Positions 55,052 through 64,000 of a stretch of DNA of 64,000 nucleotides are shown here, piece by piece. Location of the stretch: the NCBI RefSeq assembly GCF_024652905.1, contig NZ_CP102428.1, positions 694,501 through 758,500 on the forward strand, read 5' to 3'. This DNA is from Pseudomonas oryzihabitans (GTDB lineage Bacteria; Pseudomonadota; Gammaproteobacteria; Pseudomonadales; Pseudomonadaceae). The notes below the pieces were generated by a model. It had not been told where the DNA came from, did not search any database, and saw nothing but the letters and a program-made list of their open reading frames with translations. Made by a program: the position numbers and the translations under genes. How positions within the stretch are numbered: the first letter of the stretch is position 1; each line of letters begins with the position of its first letter.

Positions 55052-55522
55052 ATGAAGATTGGCGAATTGGCCCGGCGCACCGACTGCGCGGTCGAGACCA
55101 TCCGCTACTACGAGCGTGAAGGCCTGCTGCGTCCGGCGGCGCGTAGCAGCAGCAACTACCGCAGCTATGACGAGGATCAGGTCGAGCGCCTGATCTTCGT
55201 GCGTCATTGCCGTTCCCTGGACATGACCCTGGAAGAGATCCGGGCGCTGCTGGCGCTGCGGGATACCGCCACGCCGGGGTGCGCCCAGGTGGACGCCTTG
55301 ATCGGCGCCCATCTGCATCATGTCGAGGTGCGCATTCGCGAGTTGAATCAGCTGCGCGAACAGCTGGTGACCCTGAGACGGCAGTGCCAGGGGGAAGGCG
55401 AGGGCGACCGTTGCGGCATCCTGCGCGAACTCGGTCAGCCGGCGGCGCCATCGGCGACCACCGCCAGCTGCAGTGCGGCCGGGCACGCCCATGTGCCCGG
55501 CACCCACCGTCTGCATGACTAG
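55052..55522 (+). CDS. cadR: CadR-like MerR-family metal regulator
   Basis: This 156-residue transcription regulator has the MerR DNA-binding opening MKIGELARRTDCAVETIRYY and EREGLLRP. The long dimerisation helix ends in the metal-binding part. Three cysteines lie in the positions of Cd/Pb sensors: ATPGCAQVDAL, then LRRQCQGEGEGDRCGILREL. The tail contains His residues (AGHAHVPGTHRLHD), as in Pseudomonas CadR. No cadA efflux gene is adjacent, so the target is elsewhere. Upstream frame from 54872 is not conserved. Confidence 0.9.
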   Translation: MKIGELARRTDCAVETIRYYEREGLLRPAARSSSNYRSYDEDQVERLIFVRHCRSLDMTLEEIRALLALRDTATPGCAQVDALIGAHLHHVEVRIRELNQLREQLVTLRRQCQGEGEGDRCGILRELGQPAAPSATTASCSAAGHAHVPGTHRLHD

Positions 55523-55529
55523 CTAGGGA

Positions 55530-56861
55530 TCAGAGCGCCTCTGCCCAGAGGTCGTACTCGTCGGCGTCCGTGACCCGCACCCAGACCTTGTCGCCTGGCT
55601 TGAGGGGATTGGCGCTATCGACATAGACGTTGCCGTCGATTTCCGGGGCATCGGCGTAGGAGCGGCCGATGGCGCCTTGCTCGTCCACCTCGTCGATCAG
55701 CACCTCGATCTCGCGACCGATCTTGAGCTGCAGGCGCGCGGCGGAGATGGCCTGTTGGTGCGCCATGAAACGCTCCCAACGCTCCTGCTTGACCTCGTCC
55801 GGAACGGCTTCCAGACCCAGCTCGTTGGCCGGCGCGCCCTCGACCGGCGAATACTGGAAGCAGCCGACGCGATCCAGCTGGGCTTCGGTGAGCCAGTCCA
55901 GCAGGTACTGGAAGTCTTCCTCGGTCTCGCCGGGGAAGCCGACGATGAAGGTGGAGCGGATGGTCAGCTCCGGGCAGATCTCCCGCCAGCGCTTGATGCG
56001 CGCCAGGGTCTTGTCTTCGAACGCCGGGCGCTTCATGGACTTGAGCACCTTGGGGCTGGCGTGCTGGAAGGGGATGTCCAGATAGGGCAGCAGCTTGCCG
56101 GCGGCCATCAGCGGAATGACGTCGTCGACGTTGGGGTAGGGGTAGACATAGTGCAGGCGCACCCAGACCCCCATGCCCGACAGCGCCTCGCAGAGTTCCA
56201 GCATGCGCGTCTTGACCGGTTGGCCGTTCCAGAAGTCCAGTTTGTACTTGAGATCGACGCCGTAGGCGCTGGTGTCTTGGGAGATCACCAGCAGCTCCTT
56301 CACGCCCGCCTTGACCAGCCGCTCGGCCTCGGACAGCACGTCACCCACCGGGCGGCTGACCAGCCTGCCGCGCATGGAGGGGATGATGCAGAAGCTGCAG
56401 CTGTGGTTGCAGCCCTCGGAGATCTTCAGATAGGCATAGTGGCGCGGGGTCAGCTTGATGCCCTGGGGCGGGACCAGGTCGATCAGCGGATTGTGCTCCA
56501 GCTGCGGCGGCACCACCTCGTGGACGGCGCTGACCACCTGCTCGTACTGCTGCGGACCGGTCACCGCCAGCACGCTGGGGTGCACGCCGCGGATGTTGCC
56601 CTCGTCGACGCCCATGCACCCGGTGACGATCACCTTGCCGTTCTCGGCGATGGCCTCGCCGATGGCGTCCAGGGACTCGGCCTTGGCGCTGTCGATGAAA
56701 CCGCAGGTGTTGACCACCACCACGTCGGCGTCTTCATAGGTCGGCACGATCTCGTAGCCTTCCATGCGCAGCTGGGTAAGGATGCGTTCGGAGTCGACGG
56801 TGGCCTTGGGACAGCCGAGGCTGACGAAACCGACCTTGGGGGCGGACGTTTGGATGGACAT
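55530..56861 (-). CDS. rimO: Ribosomal protein S12 methylthiotransferase
   Basis: This 443-residue radical-SAM enzyme adds a methylthio group to the conserved Asp of ribosomal protein S12. It has an N-terminal cluster domain ([18 protein letters not shown] and [20 protein letters not shown]), the radical SAM motif [16 protein letters not shown] and a C-terminal TRAM domain ([20 protein letters not shown]). Length and motifs separate RimO from MiaB. It is a single gene, convergent with cadR and only 8 bp from it. Confidence 0.97.
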   Translation of the reverse strand: MSIQTSAPKVGFVSLGCPKATVDSERILTQLRMEGYEIVPTYEDADVVVVNTCGFIDSAKAESLDAIGEAIAENGKVIVTGCMGVDEGNIRGVHPSVLAVTGPQQYEQVVSAVHEVVPPQLEHNPLIDLVPPQGIKLTPRHYAYLKISEGCNHSCSFCIIPSMRGRLVSRPVGDVLSEAERLVKAGVKELLVISQDTSAYGVDLKYKLDFWNGQPVKTRMLELCEALSGMGVWVRLHYVYPYPNVDDVIPLMAAGKLLPYLDIPFQHASPKVLKSMKRPAFEDKTLARIKRWREICPELTIRSTFIVGFPGETEEDFQYLLDWLTEAQLDRVGCFQYSPVEGAPANELGLEAVPDEVKQERWERFMAHQQAISAARLQLKIGREIEVLIDEVDEQGAIGRSYADAPEIDGNVYVDSANPLKPGDKVWVRVTDADEYDLWAEAL

Positions 56862-57110
56862 GGGCTAACCTCGGCGGGCGCTCAGGAGGCGCCTTGATCA
56901 AAAAACGCGCGATTCTAGCCATCTCTGCCGCTGCTTGGAAGGGGTACGCCGGTCCTGGCGACCGCACAGAGCTTTTTGCCGACCAGAGAGTCTATGGTCC
57001 TTGAAGCGCTGCGCCGAGAGGTTGCCCACGCCACGCTACCGGCCTTTTCAACTTGATCCTGACGCCGCTTCGGCGCAGGATGCGCCGATTTTAGACTCTA
57101 GGAGCCCTGC

Positions 57111-59003
57111 ATGAGCCGTCCGGAACACGAGCACGGTGGTAAAGCCCCTTCGGCCTTGGGAATGATCGTGCTCGCCACCGGCGTGGTATACGGCGACATC
57201 GGTACCAGTCCTCTCTATACCCTCAAGGAAGTCTTCTCGCCGCACTATGGCCTGGCGCTGAACCACGACAGCGTGCTCGGCATCCTGTCGCTGATCTTCT
57301 GGTCGCTCATCTGGGTCGTCACCCTCAAGTACATCACCTTCGTCATGCGCGCCGACAACCAGGGCGAGGGCGGCATCATGGCCCTCACCGCCCTGGCCCG
57401 TCGCGCCGCTCAGGGCTCGCCGCGCCTCGCCACCACCCTGGTGTTGCTCGGCCTGTTCGGCGCCGCGCTCTTCTATGGCGACAGCATGATCACCCCGGCG
57501 GTCTCGGTGTTGTCGGCGGTGGAGGGGCTGGAACTGGCCTTCGACGGTCTGGAGGCCTGGGTCGTGCCCATCGCCCTGGTGATCCTGGTCGGCATCTTCG
57601 CCATCCAGAAGCGCGGCACCGCCACCATCGGCAAGTTCTTCGGCCCGGTGATGGTGCTCTGGTTCACCACCCTGGGCGCCCTGGGCGTCTATGGCATCGT
57701 CCAGCAGCCTGAGGTGCTCAAGGCCTTCAATCCCTATTGGGCAGTGGAGTTCTTTGCCGCCAATCCGGTGAAGGGTTTCATCGTCCTGGGCGCGGCCGTG
57801 CTGGCCCTGACCGGGGCCGAGGCACTCTATGCCGACATGGGCCACTTCGGGCGCAAACCCATCGCCCGGGCCTGGCTGCTGCTGGTGCTGCCGGGGCTGG
57901 TGCTCAACTACTTCGGTCAGGGCGCACTGCTGCTCGCCGATCCCTCGGCGGTCCGTAATCCCTTCTATCTGCTGGCCCCGGAATGGCTGCTGCTGCCGAT
58001 GATCGGGCTGTCGACCCTGGCCACCGTCATCGCCTCCCAGGCGGTGATCACCGGCGCCTTCTCCATGACCCGCCAAGCTATCCAGCTGGGCTATATTCCG
58101 CGCATGCAGATCCAGCACACCTCCAGCCAGGAGCAGGGGCAGATCTACATCCCGCTGATGAACTGGGCGCTGATGCTGGGGGTGATCTTCCTGATCCTGA
58201 CCTTCCAGTCCTCGGCCAACCTGGCCGAGGCCTATGGCGTGGCCGTGACCGGCACCATGCTGATCACCAGCTGCCTGGTGTCGGCGGTGATCCTCTTGCT
58301 GTGGAAATGGCCGCGCTGGATCATGGTGCCGTTGCTGATCGGCTTCCTGCTGGTGGACGTCCTGTACTTCTCGGCCAATGCGCCGAAGATCTTTTCCGGC
58401 GGCTCCTTCCCGGTGATCGCCGGTATCGTCATCTTCATCCTGCTGACCACCTGGAAGCGGGGCCGGCAACTGGTGGTGGAGCGCCTGGACGACGGCGCGC
58501 TGCCATTGCCGATCTTTATCAGTAGCATCCGTGCCCAACCGCCATTCCGCGCCAAGGGCACCGCGGTGTTCCTCACCGCCCGGACCGACGTGGTCCCCCA
58601 TGCCATGCTGCACAATCTGCTGCACAACCAGGTGCTGCACGAGCAGGTGGTGCTGCTCACGGTGCGCTACGAGGATCGCCCGCGGGTATCGCGTGGCGAG
58701 CGCATGGAGGTCGAGGACTTCGGCGACGGCTTCTATCGCGTGGTGCTGCACTACGGCTTCATGGACGAGCCGGACATCCCCCTGGCCTTGAGCCACTGCC
58801 CTTATCCAGGCCTGGATTTCACCCCGATGCGCACCACCTACTTCCTCAGCCGGGAAACGGTGATCGCCTCCAAGCGCCTAGGCATGGCGCCCTGGCGCGA
58901 GAATCTCTTCGTCTTCCTGATGAAGAACGCCAACGGCAACCTGAGATTCTTCAAGCTGCCGGTGAACCGGGTGATCGAGTTGGGCACCCAGGTCGAGATC
59001 TAG
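57111..59003 (+). CDS. kup: Potassium uptake protein Kup
   Basis: This 630-residue integral membrane protein of the KUP/HAK/KT family imports K+ with protons. It starts [20 protein letters not shown] and quickly reaches the family's signature [18 protein letters not shown]. Other segments are [20 protein letters not shown] and [15 protein letters not shown]. About twelve helices are followed by a cytoplasmic C-terminal domain. Length is typical (E. coli 622). It is transcribed alone and ends at a terminator. Confidence 0.97.
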   Translation: MSRPEHEHGGKAPSALGMIVLATGVVYGDIGTSPLYTLKEVFSPHYGLALNHDSVLGILSLIFWSLIWVVTLKYITFVMRADNQGEGGIMALTALARRAAQGSPRLATTLVLLGLFGAALFYGDSMITPAVSVLSAVEGLELAFDGLEAWVVPIALVILVGIFAIQKRGTATIGKFFGPVMVLWFTTLGALGVYGIVQQPEVLKAFNPYWAVEFFAANPVKGFIVLGAAVLALTGAEALYADMGHFGRKPIARAWLLLVLPGLVLNYFGQGALLLADPSAVRNPFYLLAPEWLLLPMIGLSTLATVIASQAVITGAFSMTRQAIQLGYIPRMQIQHTSSQEQGQIYIPLMNWALMLGVIFLILTFQSSANLAEAYGVAVTGTMLITSCLVSAVILLLWKWPRWIMVPLLIGFLLVDVLYFSANAPKIFSGGSFPVIAGIVIFILLTTWKRGRQLVVERLDDGALPLPIFISSIRAQPPFRAKGTAVFLTARTDVVPHAMLHNLLHNQVLHEQVVLLTVRYEDRPRVSRGERMEVEDFGDGFYRVVLHYGFMDEPDIPLALSHCPYPGLDFTPMRTTYFLSRETVIASKRLGMAPWRENLFVFLMKNANGNLRFFKLPVNRVIELGTQVEI

Positions 59004-59020
59004 CCGAGCGCAGAAAGAAC

Positions 59021-59047
59021 AAAGGCCCCAGCAGGGGCCTTTTCTTT
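59021..59047. terminator. Terminator after kup
   Basis: AAAGGCCCC-AGCA-GGGGCCTTT is followed by TCTTT on the plus strand, and the complement has a T-rich end too. It serves kup and the small convergent gene whose stop lies 3 bp away. Confidence 0.92.
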
Positions 59048-59049
59048 GC

Positions 59050-59355
59050 CTAGTTGAATACCGACGGCGGTAGGGCGTCAGGATCGGTGATGAAGGGCAT
59101 CTGCCAGCTGTCGAGGGTCTGGCCGCGGCCTTCCAGCTCGCTGCGCACCGTGCCTATGTAGCCAGCCAGGCGCAGCGGATCGCTGTAGTCCGTCTCGCTG
59201 AGTTGTTCTTCGGTGTAGAGCGTCTTGCCCTGGGCATCCACCACGCCCAGCGCCAGGTCATGGCCATCCGCGCCGGACGATACCACGCAGCCGAGGGGTT
59301 GGAAGGCATCCACCAGGATCTTGCTGGCGGCGTCGGCGGAAAGCGGTGTGCTCAT
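59050..59355 (-). CDS. Small hypothetical protein
   Basis: This is a 101-residue soluble protein starting MSTPLSADAASKILVDAFQP (ATG at 59355 with GGAGA upstream). It has one Cys (PLGCVVSSG) and acidic C-terminal parts. The family is not recognised. It has the kup terminator at its end and a structured repeat upstream. Confidence 0.72.
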   Translation of the reverse strand: MSTPLSADAASKILVDAFQPLGCVVSSGADGHDLALGVVDAQGKTLYTEEQLSETDYSDPLRLAGYIGTVRSELEGRGQTLDSWQMPFITDPDALPPSVFN

Positions 59356-59441
59356 GACAGAGGTCTCCGTGGCTGTTGCAGCCATAGACCGTTGGAGACT
59401 GCCCCCTTGTTCCGGCCGTTCGTCCGGGACCCAAGCCAGTC

Positions 59442-59563
59442 CAAAGTCTGCTGCGCGTCGGCTAAGCGGCGTTGAAGATGGCTTCGGAATGCTCATTTAC
59501 CAATCGTAAACTCCGCTTCCTCAGCCATCTTCGCCTTGCTTAGCTCTAGCTCGCTAGACTTTG
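59442..59563 (+). repeat. Structured repeat element, copy 2
   Basis: This 122-bp element has outer arms CAAAGTCT and AGACTTTG, middle arms GCTAAGC with GCTTAGC and GAAGATGGC with GCCATCTTC, and the core CGGAATGCTCATTTACC facing TCGTAAACTCCGCTTCC. The core equals that of copy 1 at 23578; the arms differ but pair as well. It lies in the 240-bp gap between the small hypothetical gene and virJ. Confidence 0.8.
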
Positions 59564-59593
59564 AACAGGCTTCAAGCCCGGTCTATCTGGTGG

Positions 59594-60868
59594 CTATTGC
59601 GGCGTACGGGCCTCGATGGCCTTGACCATGAAGTCGGCCAGCTTGTCGTAGTTCTCGTCGAAGTGATGACCGCCCGGGCGGGCCAGCTTCTCACCCGGTT
59701 GACCCGGCTGGGTGCAACCACTGTCGTCCTTCTCTTCCTCGCCATAGACGCAGAACAGCTTGGCGGGGGGAATCCTGCTGGTTTCCGGCAGGGTATCGGC
59801 CTCATCGCCCGGTTTGCCGAGCCAGCCTTCCACGGCGATCTCGAAATTGCTCTTGCGGCTGAAGGCCAGCAACAGCAGCGAGGTCACCTGGTCCTGATCC
59901 GCCTTGGGCAGCCGGTTGTAGACCGCCGGGAGAATGTCGGCGCCAAAGGAGTAGCCGGCCAGGACGAAGTGCTTGGCGTTCCACTTCTCGCGGTATTCCT
60001 GCATCAGGTTGGCGAGATCGGCGGCGACCTGCTCGGGACTCTTGTGCTGCCAGAAGTAGCGCAGGGAATCCACGCCCACGACCGGATAACCCGCTTCGTT
60101 CATGGCCTGGGCCGAGAGACGGTCGATGTCGCGCCAGCCGCCGTCACCGGAATAGAAGATGGTCACCACGTCGGGGTGGCCGGGTTTGACGTCTGGATCG
60201 GCCGGCATCTCGATGGTCGGGATGTCGTTGTGCTGGCCCAGCAGACGATTCTTGAGCTGGGTGCGCAGGACCACCGGCAGGGCGGTGCCGTAGTCGGCGA
60301 TGGTCAGATCGGCGTTGCTCTGCTGGCGCACGAAGATGGCCGAATCGTCGGTCGGATGATCGTTCCAGGCGATGTGCCATTGACCCGCGGCTGCCTTGGC
60401 CGGCAGGGCGTCCGGGCAATCCAGGGTTTCCAGGTTGAAGCCGACGCTCAGGGCCGCGGCCTTCGGATTGTCCTGGGTGGTCAGCCAGCGCCAGGCGCGG
60501 GCGGCGCCTGGGCCGATGCCGCCGACGAAGGTTGGGGCGCCACTCAGCTGCTTGGCCGCGTTGGCGAAGTCATCGCTCTGCGCCTGGCAGCCATTGGATA
60601 CCCTGACCTCGTACTGGACGATCTCGGCGCCGGTGTTGGTGGCCAGGCCCAGCAGATCGGCATCCGCCAGCTGCAGGTCCGACGGCGTGGCCAGCACCAC
60701 GCGAGCATGGGGCTCGCCCTTGGGCGCTGCCATGGTCAGCAGACGACCATCCGGCTGCTCCAGGACCTTGACCTGGGGCGCCGACGGCCAACGATGGAGC
60801 CACCACCAGCCCAGGCCCCCCGCGATCAGCAGGATGACGAGCAGTACTGCGAGTGCACGTTTCAGCAT
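59594..60868 (-). CDS. AcvB/VirJ-type aminoacyl-phosphatidylglycerol hydrolase
   Basis: This 424-residue exported protein has an N-terminal membrane anchor (MLKRALAVLLVILLIAGGLGWWWL) and a VirJ domain in the C-terminal half. The Ser hydrolase elbow is VLAGYSFGADILP, and IFYSGDGGWRDIDR contains the conserved Gly-Gly-Trp. The catalytic His may be in PGGHHFDENYDKL. Homologues AcvB (Agrobacterium) and PA0919 (P. aeruginosa) remove the amino acid from modified phosphatidylglycerol. It lies 7 bp after the mprF-type gene, so the two form a make-and-break pair. Confidence 0.9.
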   Translation of the reverse strand: MLKRALAVLLVILLIAGGLGWWWLHRWPSAPQVKVLEQPDGRLLTMAAPKGEPHARVVLATPSDLQLADADLLGLATNTGAEIVQYEVRVSNGCQAQSDDFANAAKQLSGAPTFVGGIGPGAARAWRWLTTQDNPKAAALSVGFNLETLDCPDALPAKAAAGQWHIAWNDHPTDDSAIFVRQQSNADLTIADYGTALPVVLRTQLKNRLLGQHNDIPTIEMPADPDVKPGHPDVVTIFYSGDGGWRDIDRLSAQAMNEAGYPVVGVDSLRYFWQHKSPEQVAADLANLMQEYREKWNAKHFVLAGYSFGADILPAVYNRLPKADQDQVTSLLLLAFSRKSNFEIAVEGWLGKPGDEADTLPETSRIPPAKLFCVYGEEEKDDSGCTQPGQPGEKLARPGGHHFDENYDKLADFMVKAIEARTPQ

Positions 60869-60875
60869 AGGAGTC

Positions 60876-63533
60876 TCAACGTTTGACCAGGCCGGTGTAA
60901 CCTCCGGCGATTAGGGCGGCGGTGTCGGCGAAGGCGACCAGGGGATCCAGGCCGGCGGGCACCGCCATGTAGCGCGGCTCCCACTCCGGATCGAACTTGT
61001 CCTTGAAGCGGCGCAGGCCCTGGAAGTTATAGAACTGTTCACCGCGTCTGAACACCATGGCGCCCAGGCGTTGGGTGATGGGGGCGCCACGGCGGGGATG
61101 CAGGCCGGCCAGCGGGACCATGCCCAGCGAGAAGCGGGCGAAGCCGGCGGCCTTGAAGTGCAGGATCAGCCCGAGCATGAGGAATTCCATGGTCTGCTTG
61201 GGCGCATCCGCGGTGACCCGCATCAGGTCGATGCTGGCCAGATCCGGGCGTTCGGTTTCCAGCAGGTTGGCGAAGGCCACCGCCTTGCCCTGGAAGCGCA
61301 CCACGGCGATGCGGAAGTGCTGGAGATAGGCGGGGTCGAAACGACCCAGGGAAAAGCCTTTCTCGCGCACCTGCTTGCTTTCCAGCCAGACGTCGGAGAT
61401 CGCCTTGAGTTCGTCCAGTGGCGCCTCGCCCGGGGCATGGAATTCGATGGCCAGGCCATCGCGCTGGCCACGATTCCAAGTGTATCTCAGGTCCTTCTTG
61501 CCCTTGCTGTCGAGATCGAAGGCGTGCAGGTCCACGCGCGCCTCTTCGCCGAGCTTGAGCGCGGTGAGTCCGATGTCCATATAGAAGGGTAGATTTTCGG
61601 CGCGCACCTGATAGAACACCGGTCGGGCATGGTGCAGGTCGCAGAGATCACGAAACTTCCAGATCAGCTCGGCGCGCGGCTGGGAGCGGCCGATGGGATC
61701 GAAGAGGGCGATCAGGCTGCGGCCCCGCCGTCCGTACATCAGGAAGGCATCGTCGCTTTCATGGAAGAGCAGGGCCTTGTCACCGGTCATCACCAGACCG
61801 CCATCCGGCTGACTGGATTTGCGCACGATACCGAAGGCGCGCTCGAGCTCGGCGTTGGTCGGGGCTTCGATGGGCGGCGGCGCGGCGCGCAGCAGCCAGC
61901 CCAGGGCAATGATCAGCAGCAGGACCGAACTGCCCAGGGCGGCACGCAGGCCGCGTGGCGCATCGGCGTCCAGGGCGAATTGCCACCAGAGACGGGTATC
62001 GTAGGGCACGTCCTGGTAGGCGAACAGCAGCAACCACACCGAGGCCGCGACCACGCAGATGCTGGCGGTCACGTACAGCGGCGAGAAGGGTTGCTCCATC
62101 AGCCGGCTGCGGCGATAGAAGGATTTGCGGAAGGTGGCGAGCAGCGCCGCCGTCAGCGCCAGGATGGAGGCTTCCTCCCAGTCGAAACCTTTCAACAGGG
62201 ACAGCAGGGAACCGAGCAGCAGCAAGACCAAGGTCACCGCCCAAGCCGCGGACAGGCGCCGGCGCAATCCCTGCGCCAGCAATAGACAGACGACGCCGAT
62301 CAGGCTCGCGCCCAGGTGGGAGGCATCGATCAACCGCTGGGGCAGCAGGAAATCCATGCCCTCCAGACGGGTGTCTATTTCAGGGGTGACCCCAGAAAAA
62401 AGCAGGACCACCCCAGAAAAAAAAACCAGGATGGCGAGGATGGGTGCCGCGAGTCCCGAGGCGACCCGTACCGCAGGACTGTTCGACAGCAGGCGCCGGC
62501 CTTCGCTGAACAGCAGCACCAGACAGGCGATCACGAACGGCAGCAGCACATAGAACAGCCGGTAGACCACCAGCGCCGCGGCGAGCTGAGCGGCACCCAG
62601 TTCGTTGGCGAAGGCTGCCAGCAGCACCGCTTCGAACACGCCGACGCCGCCCGGGACGTGGCTGAGCACGCCCGCGGCCAGCGCCAGCAGATAGACCAGC
62701 AGGAAGGCACCGAAGGGCGGAGCCGTCGGCAGCAGCAGATAGAGCACCATCGACGCGGCGGTCACGTCGAGGATGGTGATCACCAGTTGCAGCGCGGACA
62801 GCCGCAGGGTCGGCAGGCGCAGGGCGCGTTTGCCGATGCGGAAATGCAGGGCATGGGCGCAGGGCTGCTCAGGTGCTCGCCAGCGACGCAGCGCCAGGAT
62901 GCCGATCGCATAGCCGATCAGGATCACGGCGGACGCGGTAACGATCACCGCTTCCGGTACGCGCAGGGCCTGGGTGGAGGCGGGCAGGTTGGTCAGCGCG
63001 GCGATGGCGGCCAGTGGCGGCAGGGCGGTGCCCAGCGCCAGACTGGAAAACACCGTCATCCGCGCCACTTCCAGGGCGCTGAGGCCCTGGCGGGCATAGA
63101 GGCGATAGCGTACCGAGCCGCCGGACAACATGGAGAGCCCGACCGCGTTGCCGATGGCGAAGGCGGTGAGGCCGCCCATGGTCCAGGCGCGGGCCGGCAG
63201 CTTGACGTCGGCGAAGCGCATGGCCGACCACTCGTAACCGAGCAGGATGGTGAAGCCGGCCGCGGCGGCGATCAGGGCGCCGATCAGGGATGAATGTGGG
63301 ATATCGTGAAGGGCATCGTGGAGCGCCTCGCCATCGATGCTGCTCAGCAGATGCCAGCAGACCACCAGCGCGGCGGCGAACAACACCAGGGTCACACCCA
63401 ATTCGATGGGTTGTCGATAGGCCGTCAACCGCTCCAGCAGGCGCCAGGGCAGCGCTTGAGGGGGCGAAACAGGATGGTCCGCAGGGGATGCCGGCTTCGA
63501 GGAGACCTCTTTGGCTGGATCAGGTGCAGTCAT
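60876..63533 (-). CDS. mprF: Phosphatidylglycerol lysyl/alanyl-transferase MprF-like
   Basis: This 885-residue membrane protein has an N-terminal flippase-like region of about fourteen helices (residues about 50-540) and a C-terminal cytoplasmic aminoacyltransferase domain. The latter carries LERAFGIVRKSSQPDGGLVM, HESDDAFLMYGRRGRSLIAL and later GLHPRRGAPITQRLGAMVFR. MprF uses aminoacyl-tRNA to add Lys or Ala to phosphatidylglycerol, which lowers membrane charge and raises resistance to cationic peptides. Which amino acid is used is not readable. The VirJ-type hydrolase follows directly. Confidence 0.95.
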   Translation of the reverse strand: MTAPDPAKEVSSKPASPADHPVSPPQALPWRLLERLTAYRQPIELGVTLVLFAAALVVCWHLLSSIDGEALHDALHDIPHSSLIGALIAAAAGFTILLGYEWSAMRFADVKLPARAWTMGGLTAFAIGNAVGLSMLSGGSVRYRLYARQGLSALEVARMTVFSSLALGTALPPLAAIAALTNLPASTQALRVPEAVIVTASAVILIGYAIGILALRRWRAPEQPCAHALHFRIGKRALRLPTLRLSALQLVITILDVTAASMVLYLLLPTAPPFGAFLLVYLLALAAGVLSHVPGGVGVFEAVLLAAFANELGAAQLAAALVVYRLFYVLLPFVIACLVLLFSEGRRLLSNSPAVRVASGLAAPILAILVFFSGVVLLFSGVTPEIDTRLEGMDFLLPQRLIDASHLGASLIGVVCLLLAQGLRRRLSAAWAVTLVLLLLGSLLSLLKGFDWEEASILALTAALLATFRKSFYRRSRLMEQPFSPLYVTASICVVAASVWLLLFAYQDVPYDTRLWWQFALDADAPRGLRAALGSSVLLLIIALGWLLRAAPPPIEAPTNAELERAFGIVRKSSQPDGGLVMTGDKALLFHESDDAFLMYGRRGRSLIALFDPIGRSQPRAELIWKFRDLCDLHHARPVFYQVRAENLPFYMDIGLTALKLGEEARVDLHAFDLDSKGKKDLRYTWNRGQRDGLAIEFHAPGEAPLDELKAISDVWLESKQVREKGFSLGRFDPAYLQHFRIAVVRFQGKAVAFANLLETERPDLASIDLMRVTADAPKQTMEFLMLGLILHFKAAGFARFSLGMVPLAGLHPRRGAPITQRLGAMVFRRGEQFYNFQGLRRFKDKFDPEWEPRYMAVPAGLDPLVAFADTAALIAGGYTGLVKR

Positions 63534-63689
63534 GCAAACTCCTCTAGACAGGAACGCGCGTCAGATTACTGGTCGCGCGCGGTTTGCCAAGCCTTGTACA
63601 GATAAAAAAGCTCTATACCAACCTTTGTAGCTCGCGTAGCTACAGAGTTCGCACCGCTGTGATCTGACCCCGGTCAAATTCAGCGCAAA

Positions 63690-63717
63690 AAAAAACCACT
63701 CAAGAGAGTGGTTTTTT
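63690..63717 (-). terminator. Intrinsic terminator of tRNA-fMet
   Basis: On the minus strand AACCACTC-TCTT-GAGTGGTT is followed by seven further T residues, directly downstream of the tRNA. It is a textbook terminator. Confidence 0.95.
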
Positions 63718-63723
63718 CGAATT

Positions 63724-63800
<77 letters not shown>

Positions 63801-63891
63801 TCCGATGTGGCTCAGTATAGGGCCAAGAAAAAATTCGTCAAGGAAAAATTTAATATTCTTCAAAGGCTTATTTAGTCAGGCAGGGTCGAGG

Positions 63892-64000
63892 TCACTTGTC
63901 GCCGTCGCTCTTCTGCATCTGGACCGAGGCCTTTTCACCACTGGAGCGATTCTGCTGATCAGACTGATCGCGATCGAAGCAGCCGCCGAGCGCCAGGGTG
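63892..64000 (-). CDS. Lipoprotein, 5' truncated by the window edge
   Basis: The last 36 codons on the minus strand read TLALGGCFDRDQSDQQ and then a polar tail ending SDGDK. The sequence LALGGC is a lipobox, so only the start of the signal peptide is missing. The mature chain of 30 residues is charged. The lead-in is the only frame that makes sense with this lipobox. Function unknown. Confidence 0.65.
   Translation of the reverse strand, partial: TLALGGCFDRDQSDQQNRSSGEKASVQMQKSDGDK

Noticed and set aside
63625-63646. Short palindrome TGTAGCT/AGCTACA upstream of mprF
   Set aside because: It is a 7-bp arm pair without further support as terminator or operator.

Overview
The window is a 64-kb chromosomal segment of a high-GC gammaproteobacterium, almost certainly a Pseudomonas. 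The clearest support is the block aroC, MFS transporter, mtnB, mtnD, mtnC, (small PLDc_N protein), speE, which follows the gene order I recall from P. aeruginosa. Further support comes from the lysyl/alanyl-phosphatidylglycerol synthase next to a VirJ-type hydrolase, the NasS/NasT nitrate regulators and a P. syringae-like LOV histidine kinase. The P. oryzihabitans/psychrotolerans group is possible, but I cannot prove a species. No prophage, insertion sequence, integron or CRISPR array is visible. Most of the sequence is dense core and semi-core genome, with many 4-bp start/stop overlaps.

Layout. 1-6669 (+): a peptide ABC transporter (solute-binding protein cut by the window edge, two permeases, a double ATPase) coupled to two GNAT acetyltransferases. 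6708-8100 (-): a nasA-type nitrate transporter whose leader carries a hexaloop hairpin plus an intrinsic terminator, the arrangement recognised by ANTAR antiterminators. 8205-15448: a solo inverted repeat, a DUF4142 protein, two small-function unknowns, alaC, an unknown membrane protein with a methyl-accepting protein, and a periplasmic acid phosphatase. 14876-16656 (-): nasT and nasS, the regulators expected to act on that leader, with NtrC-like sites upstream. 16901-21198 (-): a penicillin-acylase-like lipoprotein that seems to lack the usual nucleophile, an unknown protein and an alpha/beta hydrolase. 21334-26838 (+): aroC, MFS, methionine salvage and spermidine synthase.

26943-31597 (+): a RraB-like gene, then the Anbu cluster (circularly permuted ATP-grasp, alpha-E protein, transglutaminase, proteasome-like Anbu) behind a near-perfect sigma-54 promoter. 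31601-34511: a 33-residue membrane peptide, an AT-richer gap, tRNA-Ser(GGA), an HDOD protein, lpxH and ppiB. 34658-37731: glnS and cysS. 37799-38257: a four-unit, 123-bp-period inverted-repeat array related to the solo copy at 8205. 38322-47412: rhlE-type helicase, PhoD-like phosphatase, FUSC protein, flavoprotein, zinc alcohol dehydrogenase, NYN/LOTUS protein and HDAC-like deacylase. 47409-52640: ExoD, LOV-histidine kinase-receiver, tesB, and a KaiC-like ATPase with a single-domain receiver. 52722-64000: CsbD-like protein, unknown lipoprotein, small secreted protein, CadR-like MerR regulator, rimO, kup, a small unknown, the VirJ/MprF lipid-modification pair, initiator tRNA-Met and a truncated lipoprotein.

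The most interesting signals are the sigma-54-driven Anbu cluster, the nasA antitermination leader with its in-window regulators, a two-copy about 125-bp element whose nested stems covary completely, the acylase with an altered active site, and the LOV kinase and KaiC/receiver genes lying close together.
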